From Podaxis mareebaensis (taxonomy: Eukaryota; Basidiomycota; Agaricomycetes; Agaricales; Agaricaceae): a DNA stretch of 64,000 nt. Below the pieces are notes generated by a model, which worked only from the letters and a program-made list of their open reading frames with translations, was not told where the DNA came from and ran no database searches. The stretch's first letter is position 1, and each line of letters opens with the position of its first letter. The DNA is taken from contig JAEUWP010000120.1 in NCBI GenBank assembly GCA_018524725.1, forward strand, positions 1-64,000, written 5' to 3'. Both the position numbers and the translations under genes were made by a program. This document shows positions 10,546-20,626 of this stretch, piece after piece.

Positions 10546-11301
10546 TGTTACAAGGTTTCTTCTTTGGTTAAGTGACACCTAAGTTGGAACCTATCCTTGT
10601 AAGTGAGATGAGCAGAGGTCCTAGTCCTGTACAGGTCAATAGGAGCTGCTCTGTTTAACCTCAAGTGGCTGTTCACATTGTCTCTAGGTAGCGAACTCAT
10701 GTAGATTGCACACTCCATAGGACAAGACATTGGAGAGAAGCCTTGGAGGGAAAAGCTGACCACAAGGGCAAAGAGTTGTAGACTTTAACAGGCTACTAGT
10801 GCTCGAGGACTTATTAAGTGCCAAGAGAAGGTAACACACATTAAGATTAGACTTGGCTAATCTACATATTCAGTCAGTATACATATACTGAGTCCTATGA
10901 CTACTTTAGGAAGTAGATCAATAGTAACATAGAAGACAAATAAGAGGGAGGCATATATCATAGATAAAAAGTCTGCATGAGCAAACATATTTGATGTGAA
11001 CACAAATACAACAGAGGTGACAAAACTTATACCTGGTCCAAATTTAGAAAAGTGTCTAGGAAAGGAAACAGTAAGTTCAGCATTCAATCACAGGTCGTCG
11101 TCGCATGGAAAATACACTCCGTGGTAATGGCACGCTTCATCTACCTTCTCGCACATTTCCCAATCAAGTGTTTGTTGCAACTTGGTGGTTTCCTGCCAGA
11201 GGCTGACCATCATGTGTTTCATCAAATCCCATTCTTCGTAAGTTTGCTCTTCAGGCTCTTCGGTCTCCTTGGTGATCTCGGAGTCTGCAATATTTGTAAC
11301 A
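10546..11301 (-). repeat. 5' LTR of element A
   Basis: 756 bp, the same length and termini as the 3' LTR. It contains a TATA-like box (10877-10889) and, about 30 nt downstream on the minus strand, the 12-mer AAGTCTAATCTT (10854-10843), which can pair with the primer-binding site. Confidence 0.93.
10877..10889 (-). promoter_or_regulatory. Putative TATA box of element A promoter
   Basis: The minus strand reads AGTATATGTATACTG here. It lies about 30 bp upstream of AAGTCTAATCTT at 10854, the likely RNA 5' end under the self-priming model. The same arrangement is present in the 3' LTR and in the LTR of element B. Confidence 0.5.
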
Positions 11302-11622
11302 GCTGTCATGCTGAACAGATTCTATTTTTTTCAGGTCAGTTCAGTGCAACTGCACCCCAGATCTCATTCATAGATCATTGAAAGGGTCTATTACATTCTC
11401 AGAGTAAAAATACACAAAAGATAGGATGGCAAAAGACTCAATTGATCAGACAAAAAGTTGATCATACCAAGTTTAGATCAATTTCATACATGATTTGCCC
11501 CCATCTCACCAGTTTCTGCACCAAATCATTCAGTTTCGGAAATTATGATTGTCATATATTGTATCCATTTTTCAGGATTTTCTCAGGATTTTCGGGGATA
11601 CTGCAGAGGTGTGAGACTGGAT

Positions 11623-11647
11623 TGTGTCAAGTGACCATAAATCACTG
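11623..11647. repeat. Right TIR of pogo-type element
   Basis: Inverted partner of 1539-1563, ending ...AAATCACTG and followed by TA. The two mismatches are CA/TG. Confidence 0.75.
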
Positions 11648-11649
11648 TA

Positions 11650-12139
11650 TTAGAATCAATGTTGGATTAGTCGGGGTAATTGTTCGTCAAAATTGTATGT
11701 TGAGCTTGATGCAATATGTCACGTGGCATATTTCGGGACAAGTATTTTTCAACCTGGTACTTGAGTTCCTAGAAATATAACGCTGTTCGTCGATGAAAAT
11801 TTGCTGGAAGATTACTGTATACCGGAACGGAATTTCCTTGTGGAGCCTCATCGAAAATGTGCTCGCGATATAGATTCGGATTTCCTTATATGGGTAATGT
11901 TCAGGTTGGATGTGTTGTGTGTCCAAGTCGTCTCTCTCAACGCACCCATATTCATGCTTTCCTCACGTCACGAAATCTCATGAATTTCACTGTTTTGTTT
12001 TTTGATGCGCTCGCTCTATTGTGGCAGGCACTCTCTGTCGCCATTCGCCTGCTGAGATGGCTAATAAGCCAATATTTTGAAGCGAGAAAGACTCGAGGTG
12101 TGTTCTTTCCCAATAACCGTTAAAAGACATAATGTTGAA
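11650..12139. other. Intergenic, no clear gene
   Basis: AT-rich DNA between the pogo-type element and the F-box gene. Short open frames exist, but none has recognisable domains. It may hold the first exon and promoter of the F-box gene. Confidence 0.4.
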
Positions 12140-13762
12140 GCCACCGGTTACGGACTAGCCGTTGCACCTCCCGCAGAACCACCAATTCCCGAGAAACCAT
12201 CATTCCAGAATTTGCCGCTTAAACTCCAGACTGAAGTGCTCACATATCTGCATTGGAGAGAAGTCTTGAGGGTTCGACGTGTATGGTATCCTTCGCGGCT
12301 GTGCTGCGGAAAGGCTTACTGATTACTGCTCGCGAAACAGACATGTAAATCTTGGAATCGCGCAACGAAAACGCGCGAAGTCTGGACTAACCTCGTCACT
12401 CGCTTCACATCATTCCAGAATCGCAACCCTTGTCCGGAAGAACCAGTGGAAGCCTACTCTGCAGAAGAACTCGAACGTTGGCTTTTGACGCGTCTATCTG
12501 TGGAATTGGGGTGGAGGAATGAGAAACAAGAGCCGACGCGATATAGACCTATCAAGTGTGCGATGCCGGCGGTGTTCCGTTTAATCGAGGGCGGGCGGTG
12601 GCTGTTGGTTCCGGATGTTGAAGGAATTGGACGGGTGTCGGTATTTGACCTGGATAAGAAGACTCCGACTATGGTGCATCTGATTGAACCGCTGCACAAA
12701 CTGGATGCCAGTCGGACATTATTGATGGCTGTGGACATCGACAGAAAGGTGAGGACGTTGACATTCAATCTCGTGTTGACGACGAATATCGTGCGTGGTG
12801 CGTAGTTTCTTTCCTCTCGATGCGCGCTGCTGGTTAATTCTGTGGAATGGTAGATGCGTCCAGCCCACCGGCACACGTTCGGGTGTACAGAGTGCAGTTG
12901 AAGGGACATGGTAGCAATGCGTATCTGGAAGCTAGACACCTCACAACGTTCACCATACTCGGAATTGGAAAGTTCACAAGTGTGGACATCTCCGGCGAGC
13001 TATTCGCCCGCGCCAAGAAGACGAAAGAAGGCTCGTTCCTTGAAGTCCTCAAATGGCAGCAATCGACGTCGATCACTCATACCCGAGTCAGAATACCCGT
13101 CGATCAAGACATCGTGAGTGTCATCACCACCCTCTTCGTTTCCCTGCTCATTCCGTATCCAGGAAGAATTGCGCATCATCGAAACCAACCGCATCGTTGC
13201 ATTCTCCAAAACCCACATGTTCATCTTTCCCATACCCCCCTTCCAAACTATCCAAGCCAACATCCTCGACGTTTTCGATGTCGTCGCACCGCTCTGGAAA
13301 CTCCCTTGCCCAGGATCACGTCTCTATCGCGGCGGTCTCTCCCCTCTTTACTTTGACATCGCATCCCTCATGACCCGTTTCGTTCTCTGCTCCCAAGACG
13401 CTATCTATGGCATCTCTATCCCCCAAGACAAAAAAGCCAAACCCCGCCTCACGAAGCTCGTGGAATACGAAACAACGACAGAGTCGGGATATAGTTTGGG
13501 TTTGTCGAAGGCATTCTTCAGACATCGGGACTCTAGCTCGACAACGGTTAGTTATATGTGGATTGAGGATGAGGTGAGGCGGAATAGGGAGTTTAGGTTG
13601 AGGGCTTCGGTTGCGATAAGGGAGAGAGGGTATCCTGGACAGTGGGATGCGGATCCACCGGTTGTGGATGAGGCGAGTGGACGAATTGTGCAGTTTACGA
13701 AGACGGGGCTGATTGTGCTTGATACGGGGTTGTGTTATGATTCGCGGACGTCGTGGTGGTGA
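12140..13762 (+). CDS. F-box protein (5' end unresolved)
   Basis: The coding frame is clear from the F-box, QNLPLKLQTEVLTYLHWREV, at about 12210-12270. Exons: to 12280, 12341-12797, 12854-13113, 13163-13762 (stop TGA). Introns 12281-12340, 12798-12853 and 13114-13162 have GT-AG borders and phases that join correctly (VLRVR-RTCKSW, IVR-D-ASSPP, QDI-EELRI). The protein is about 460-480 residues, an N-terminal F-box followed by a long region without low complexity, the form usual for Agaricomycete F-box proteins. By family knowledge it would recruit a target to an SCF ubiquitin ligase; the target is unknown. I could not find an ATG in frame with the F-box, so a small upstream exon is likely. It converges on the MFS gene at 14090. 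Confidence 0.75.
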
Positions 13763-14089
13763 TGAGGGGAGGGCTGACACGCTTCTATCGCCTCATCTGT
13801 TCAATATTTCGTTGCTTTCTTGTTTCCTGTTTCATGTTTTTCCTTTTTTTTTTCTTTCTCTCCTTACCTAGGAGGACCGGCAATGGTGGATCGGATCGGG
13901 TTCTTGGACTGGGTCTACAATTACTATCTTTCTCCAAGCTGAACGAATTGACGAGGTGGTACGAATTTCGCTTATCAGTATATACATAGGTACTATCAAC
14001 ATATTACGATATAACCAAAGCTAAATTATCTTCTGACTACCACCTGTTTTGCAACCGCGCACCTGTTTGATGCATGGCGACGTGAGCTC
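13763..14089. other. Short convergent intergenic region
   Basis: This is the 3' flank of the F-box gene and of the MFS gene on the opposite strand. It contains a T-rich run at about 13845-13860. No gene is seen. Confidence 0.5.
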
Positions 14090-16740
14090 TCACATTGCTG
14101 CCCTTCCTGCAGTCTGGGTCACGCCTCAGTCGTGTATCAAGCATTATTGGGAGGTCGCTCACCTCAATCGGAAGGAAGATCATCAAGAAAGCAGTGGCAG
14201 TCAATAGGGAAGCTGACACAAAAACAGAGCTACGATACACTTGTGTCACTCGCCGCTGAGGAATACAATTATGCTGTTCATGCTCACCCATTGGCGGTTC
14301 CGTTGGACCCTTCACCCGAGGCAGTCGTACTGGCGATCTTGATTACGGGGGCGAGAATCCCGGTTATCCGGTTAAAGCTACTGGCGAGTGCGTCACCTGT
14401 TCCGCGATGTGGAGCCGGAAAAACCTGTAGGTGGGGTAAGCGTGAGCAGAAATGTAGGAAAAATGAATGGTTGAGGCTGACTTCGGGTGTGTATGCGTAC
14501 AAGACACCATACATCTGTAAGTAATGGGAAACTCAGTTATCAGGAAATCAGGAATGAGGTCAACCGGCACGTACAGCGTTTCTGTGAGAAGCGTCAGACT
14601 GTTTCAACTGCCAGAGAAAGACGGTACGTACTGCGTAAGCCCACTGGCGCAAGAATACCCCAGCACATCAGCTGCGTTCCTGCTAGTCGTGAACAAAAAC
14701 AGAAAAACGCCAGTTAGCAGGGTAGAGACTGCCATGGTCAGCTTCCTCCCGCCTAAAACCGTCAAGCCACTCCATATACTCCATCGCCTTGCGACCCCCG
14801 GCGCTTTAGATACTTTTTCTTCGTCGCCTCCGTTTGATTCATCATTACCGTGACTACGAACAGATTTCCGAGTCCAGTCGACGACAAGACAGGCGACGAG
14901 TGAGCCAGGGATGCCCATTACGGAGATAATGACATAGTTTCTGTAAGCAGTGCTGACGCTGGAATCACTAGCAACACGAGTATTGAGGTAGAGTGGGAGG
15001 AAGGCGTTGAAAAGTGGATATGCGAGGCCAATGAAGCCTGATGTTTCGTTTGAATATGAGTCTTATTCATGGTGTGGACATCGTTGTTACATACCCCATG
15101 AGAGAATCGTAATGGTGCTGTTGATTGCGAAGCGTTTGCCTGCGAAGAGTGGCCGAACGTGTGACCTAATAGAAAATCAATGGGTGACAGGTGTAGACTC
15201 GGAAAAGGACGTACAGGGAAAATTGGGAGAAAGAGGATCTGATGACCTGCCACGTCGTTCTTGGGGCGCTGGTTACGCCTGCTGCTGCGTTGATTTCCGC
15301 AAGTTGTTCTACGGTCAAAGAAATGGATTTGCCATTTCGTTTGGCGATGTGTTGAAGGACCTTGATTGCTTCTTCATCTCTGCGCTTCGCAATGAGATAC
15401 TTAGACGACTCCTGGAGGTCGAAAATGATGAATCGCAGTATGAACATGAGAAACGTGAGTGAGCCCCTGCAATTCATAATGCTGAATCAAATGATGGAAT
15501 GTCCGATTAATGTGCAACTCACATAGTGTAGCTGATGCCGCAGGTAAGTCACCGGTCAGGGAGCGACGAAGTATCAGGCAAGTATACATACAAGGTATAT
15601 CTCCAGCCCATGTTTTCTGCCTTGAAACATTGGCCGGCGGCAGTAGTTGACGGGCAGGAAAAATTGCCAATAAATCCCCAAGCTACGACGGAGGCTATAA
15701 GCTGGCCTATCGCCCACCATGCTGAGAGTAAAGTCAATGTCCACTGGGTTGAGAATTGAGCGTCGATCGATTTTCCTATGCATAATAGGCAACTCATACC
15801 TGGTGGGATTGGGGTGTGTGTTCAAGGTACAAGGCACCTGTTGAAAGTCGGATCTTGATTCCCACCGAAAGGATTTATGACGTTTTTTACTCACCATCAA
15901 CCGGAAGGCTGTGAGAAAATGGAACGTTCAGCTTCGAATTGCGTCAACGCTTCATTAAAAGCGCTTACTTTCCGCCAATACCGAAGCCGGTGCATGCCAC
16001 GAGCGACGCGAACGTCACAAAATTGGGGGCCCCACCTGCTGCCAAGCCGAAAACTGCCGCTATAAATAGCGTTACCTGTCAGTGGGAGGATGGATATGGC
16101 GGGGAGCAGAATAATTATGTCAGGTCCGTGATTGAAGTAGCGACGACGTGGAAGCGAGTTCACTGGAGAGACTGTCGCAGACGAGCTTGGACGTACTAAC
16201 ATTGAAGGACAAACGTCTGCCTATGAGATCTGCCAAAACACCCCAGGTTGTCGCACCGAGGATGAGACCAACGTACAGGGCGAGTGTGGCGAACTCTACT
16301 CGGATAGGCAGGAGTTCTTGTTGTACTTGTGGGAGCACGACGGCAACCCCTTGCAACCATAAATCTACCGAGTGATGAGTAGATCATCCACGAGGAAGGC
16401 AGGATCCTCCTTACTATCCGCAAGCCATCCAAGGCCGGTGAGCATAAATAGCTGAATCTGATATCGCCCAAAGCCAATCCTGTCCAATAGTCAGGGCTAG
16501 AGAGCGCAGTTAGGAGATCCCCTTACTCTTTCTGCAAACATTCGTTGACTGTACATTGTCATGAGCGATTGCCAGAAGTGAGGATGGGGGCAGCTCACCA
16601 AGATCACACTTGCGAGCGTATACGTCGTCAATGCCTTCATTATGAATGAGTGTCGGTTCCTGCTTGGTGGAGGATGTCTCGGAGCATCGTGAAGAATACT
16701 GTCTTTCTGGCTGTGAAGTTTTGTTATCCTTGACGTCCAT
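14090..16740 (-). CDS. MFS membrane transporter (sugar-transporter/SV2-like group), 15 exons
   Basis: Exons on the minus strand: 16740-16599, 16548-16527, 16479-16415, 16364-16201, 16075-15969, 15908-15895, 15837-15800, 15743-15592, 15466-15215, 15165-15095, 15037-14628, 14514-14482, 14424-14288, 14229-14163, 14113-14090. They sum to 1698 nt (565 aa). MFS signatures include GATTWGVLADLIGRR (the loop 2-3 motif), FGLAAGGAPNF, WWAIGQLIASVVAW and GVLYAYTPEVFPAPHRGTG. There are about 12 hydrophobic segments and a soluble N-terminus of about 70 residues. It should sit in the plasma or an organelle membrane and carry a small solute; the substrate cannot be told. Two exons are microexons (22 and 14 nt) and the last is 24 nt. 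It is divergent from the DPB11-like gene, sharing about 300 bp of promoter. Confidence 0.85.
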
Positions 16741-17039
16741 AATGTCAAGGTGAAGGGGTTGGGAATTGGGAGCAGCACAAAGTTGCTGGCTTATATTTTC
16801 GGCCGGCTCCTATTAGCTCCACTTGCATGCGTATTAGCCTTCATTTCGAAGCAAAGTCTGAGTGAGTGTTCACTCGTACTACCATATCCAGGAATAACTC
16901 CAGAAATTGATTGCCGTCCCGCCTACTGCCGACGGAAGAATTGCCATTCTAGGCTATCCGCGTACTGACCAGCCCTAAAGCCAATCTCGATGGGTGTGCT
17001 CGACGTTCACGCGTCAATTCTGATTAATTATCTTCAAAA
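16741..17039. other. Divergent promoter region between MFS and DPB11-like genes
   Basis: About 300 bp between two divergent start codons. No gene or clear named motif is seen; it must contain both promoters. Confidence 0.4.
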
Positions 17040-20000
17040 ATGCGACGCAGGACTAACAAGTCCAGCAAGGTATGTGTTGATTCTCTGTCCTAGAACTATA
17101 TTTACAGGGATATATCAGGTTCCAAATGTTAAACTACGACCAGCACCAGCTGATGCCTTGCCTCGGTCAATTTCAGAGCGGTGTTTGGCTGAAGATTCCC
17201 AAGTTGGCAGCGACGACACCACTTTCACAGATTCCTGTCCAAGACCATTTAAGGGCCTTGTATTGTGTGCTACTGGTATTAAGGACAAGGCGCGTGGACT
17301 CTTGTTTAGCGGAAATATGGCTCGAGACTGACACACAGTAGCTGTCGTTATTTAAGAAAGCTGTCGAACTCGGCGCAACTCATGTCAGGGCGTTCACAGA
17401 TAGAGTGACGCACCTTATTGCAGAGACCCATGGAGGGGCGAAATATATGGCGAGTGCTATGAACCCAAAGTCAGAATCTTGACTTATATTGAAATAGTGC
17501 GCGTTGGAACACAAGATACCCATCATGAAGCCTTCATGGATAGAGAAGAGCTACGAAATTTGGTTACGGGGTGATGATGTTGACGTGCAGGAAGTACGCC
17601 AGACTCCCTATTATTCCGATCCTCGACTTATTTATATTAGACAATGGCTACCCACCGCCTTCCAATCTTCACTGATGTCGTATTGTGCTTGTCCGGTATC
17701 ACCGACGTGGAACGACGTCTCCAAATTAATAGGCTTGTCACACAGAATGGAGGCACGTACGTGAAGAATCTGGAGCGTCCCGTGAAAGTTACACATCTGT
17801 TATGCTCTGGAGACGAAGAAACGGACAAAATGCGATATGCGGAGAAGTTCAACGAGCGGAAGGAGGCGGCCATCCACCTAGTCTGGGAGGAGTGGTTTTG
17901 GGACTCACTCGAGTTCGGTGGTGGGTCGACTCTATCTCATTCTTTGGCAATCTCTTAACCAAAGTCACGCTCCTAGGTCGTTTCGACGAAACCAGATACG
18001 AGGTGACTCGCCCACGGCCAGAAAGGAAGGCCCTTCCAGAAAGTATGGCTCAACATTGTCACCAACCATCATGACTGATAATCGTTGTAGCTGCAAGCTC
18101 TCCTCCACCTTCAGCGTTTCCCTCCGAAATGGACGAGATCCCCGCGGCTCCGCCCGTCCTTCCCAAACGACAAACAACTTCCTCAACTAATCAGGAGGAC
18201 GAAGACGAAATGGCCACAGTCAAGGTCCTTCCAGCGGTTACCCTCCAAATCTGGGGTAGCCTTCTCAATAGACGTGGCTACCAAATCTCCGGTAGCGAAC
18301 TCGTGCGGACAACCTCTGCTCCAGCAGTATTCGGAGCGACGGACGAACCTCCAGAGGTAGAACCAGGCAGGAGCGTCATATCGGCATTTAGACGCGCCAA
18401 CTCGTTCGCACCTGCCAAATTTGAGGAAACTGAGGGTGCTTCTGCGTCAAGACAGCCTTTTAGACGGACGGCTACCAGTACAAATGTTTTCGTCAAGTCG
18501 GGGACACCGCTGCCTGCCGTTCCGGAAAAGCGGGGTGAGAGCTCGACGTCGGTGGCCTTGGAGCCTGCTGCTGGAACTTCAAGTGATTCTTCGGCAAATA
18601 AGATGTTTGCTGGATACAGGTTCCGCGTATTGGGAGAGGCGAAGACCCCAGCGGTTAAGAGTGCAATTGAGTCATACGGCGGGCATATGGTTAATGAGTT
18701 GGATGAAGAGGTGGACTTCATCATTGTGCGACTGGTCAGGTGCGTATATAAAGTTGTGGACATTATCAACTTCCGATCCTCACATGGCCTTAGTGGGAGT
18801 AAACTGTACCGAGAGGAAGCGGACCCCGGTCTACGGAGCAAATATCGGACAGAGTGTTGGCTGGAGCGATGCATTTTTGAGGATCAAGTCTGTCCACCAG
18901 ACATAGATATTTCGTTTACGCCTCTTGCAATCAGGACACCTGTCCCAGGTACCTCATACGCCCTCCTGCTGTTCTTTAAGGCTAAAACCTTATGCTAGGT
19001 GCCGAAAAGGTGGTGCTGAGTCTCTCTGGCTTCGATCAATCTGAATCCTGCGGCCTTCGACGACTTCTTCGCGCACTCGGCATCATCCTTGCACCGAATT
19101 TCTCGAAGCGTTCAACCCACCTCTTATGCCCGTCAGGGACTGGTCCAAAGTTCGAAAAAGCGGTTGAATGGGGAAAGCCCGTAGTCAAGATGAGCTGGTT
19201 GGCCACTATGACTTCGACCGGTCTTATCCCTCCAGTTGAGGATCATCTTGTTTCTCGGAACACATCGGAAACGAGCCGTGGTTCCAACCTTGCATCTGGT
19301 GTGCCGATGGCGATTGATGTGAAGGGGAAGGGAAAGGCAAAAGCTATACCACAAGACCTTACTCCAGTTGATATTGGAACGACTATGAATGATATCACGA
19401 ATAGTAAGCTATCCTTACGACTTCCCCCCTTGTCGTACACTGGCTAATACATATCACAGCTGACAGCTCTGAGTCACCCGCCGAGAACGTCCAGATCCTC
19501 GATCTTCCCCCACGCAAACGTCAAGCCACCAAAACCACACCCCAAACTCTCCGCTCCTCATCAACATCGTCATCTTCAGCATCCCTATCCTTCGGCCATC
19601 CGAAATACGGTCTTGGTGCATCAATACCGCCCACGCGTGTACCCTCCCTTGCTTCCGTCCCACCAGTGTCTGGTTCCTCCTCCCCCTCATCTGTACTTCC
19701 GCCCCACATTCAACAGAACGCCCAACAAGAATCTATAACACAGTCCGGCTACTACTCAGCCAACAACACTGACAGTAACAACCAGATACCCAAGCCAACA
19801 TGGCAAGAGCTCGAACAAGAGCGCTTAACTGCAAAGATTCCCTCCTCCCGCACACCATCACCTATGAAACTATCCAGGCACGGTAGCCGATCGTCGATAT
19901 CGCCTGTGAAAATCGATCATGAGGCGACTAAGGCGTTGCAGGAGAGTATCACGAGGGCTTTGAAGAGACATACATCGGAAGAGGATGAGGTGTTGAATGG

Positions 20001-20490
20001 GGGACGAAGTTCAAAGAGGCAGAGGCCTCAGAGACATAAGGCGAGCACCTCTAACTGTAGTATCCACTGAGGCTTGCTGAAGAGGGTCATATAGGCTCTA
20101 ATAAGGCAAATGACCAAACAAGAAACATCGGAGATTTCAACTGATTCAAATCCGATGCCATTAATTCCATTCGCCGCATCCTCGATCAGTCCTTTTGAAT
20201 CATTCGATGTCCCTGAAAGTGACATGCTTCCCATAATTGAGCCTGTCGGAGGGTCGAAGAAGCCCACAAGTAGACAGGAGGGTGGTAGAAGGACGAGAAG
20301 CTCAGCAAATGCGGCACCGGAAGAAGAGGGTATGCGAGTCATGTATGAGGACCCTGGGCTGGCGGATGAAAGGAAGAAGTTGATGAATCTATTGAAGGGT
20401 CAGGGACAGGAAAGTCCGTCGAGGGCTGGAAAGGCACCAGAATCTTCGAGGCGGAGTACTCGGACGAGGAAAGGGGCGAAGTTATCATAG
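17040..20490 (+). CDS. DPB11: DPB11/Rad4(Cut5)/TopBP1-type protein with four BRCT domains
   Basis: Eleven exons: 17040-17069, 17119-17289, 17342-17449, 17498-17593, 17641-17920, 17977-18042, 18091-18739, 18794-18948, 18999-19403, 19460-20040, 20095-20490; total 2937 nt, 978 aa. BRCT1 starts FKGLVLCATGIKDK and ends PIMKPSWIEKSYE. BRCT2 (FTDVVLCLSGIT...VWEEWFWDSLEF) follows directly, as in Dpb11. BRCT3 (FAGYRFRVLGEAKTPAV...TECWLERC) and BRCT4 (VVLSLSGFDQSE...MSWLATM) form a second pair after a linker. The tail is Ser/Pro/Arg-rich and basic. The family binds phosphorylated Sld3/Sld2 for replication-origin firing and activates Mec1/ATR at stalled forks, in the nucleus. Two introns, perhaps three, begin with GC instead of GT (17450 and 20041; 17290 has a GT alternative). 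Confidence 0.9.
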
Positions 20491-20626
20491 CCAGTGAATT
20501 GAAAAGAGATCTCTTGTTATTTTTATTCCACAGTTCGTATTTATAGACAGTATACCTACAGTGTAGTTTATCGTTTATTGTGATCAATCCTTTGGTTTGC
20601 ATACAACGAAACGAGTCGCACGACTT

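Larger units (their letters stand above)
2138..11301 (-). mobile_element. Element A: full-length Ty3/Gypsy chromovirus LTR retrotransposon
   Basis: Two 756-bp LTRs (2138-2893 and 10546-11301) each begin TGTTACA and end TGTAACA. They are flanked by a 5-bp target duplication, GCTGT, at 2133-2137 and 11302-11306. Coding is on the minus strand in the order gag, protease, RT, RNase H, integrase, GPY/F-like region, chromodomain and a third open region. Integrase before the chromodomain identifies a chromovirus. All coding parts carry in-frame stops, so it is inactive. The LTRs differ at about 34 sites, mostly CpG-type, so by non-CpG differences the insertion looks recent. It sits inside the pogo-type element. 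A second copy of the family (element B) starts at 48479. Confidence 0.93.
1537..11649 (-). mobile_element. pogo-type (Tc1/mariner superfamily) DNA transposon split by element A
   Basis: A 25-bp terminal inverted repeat starting CAGTGATTTA lies at 1539-1563 and, inverted, at 11623-11647. Each is flanked by the dinucleotide TA (1537-1538, 11648-11649), the usual target duplication of pogo/Tigger elements. The TIRs differ only at two adjacent bases (CA against TG, consistent with one ancestral CpG). Inside is a transposase N-terminal remnant on the minus strand. Removing the 9.16-kb retroelement and one GCTGT copy leaves an element of about 0.94 kb, too short for a full transposase, so it was internally deleted or non-autonomous before the retroelement landed in it. 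Confidence 0.7.

Noticed and set aside
2138..11301. Classical repeat-induced point mutation (CpA to TpA)
   Set aside because: The changes between LTRs are at CpG, not CpA, which fits methyl-cytosine deamination instead.
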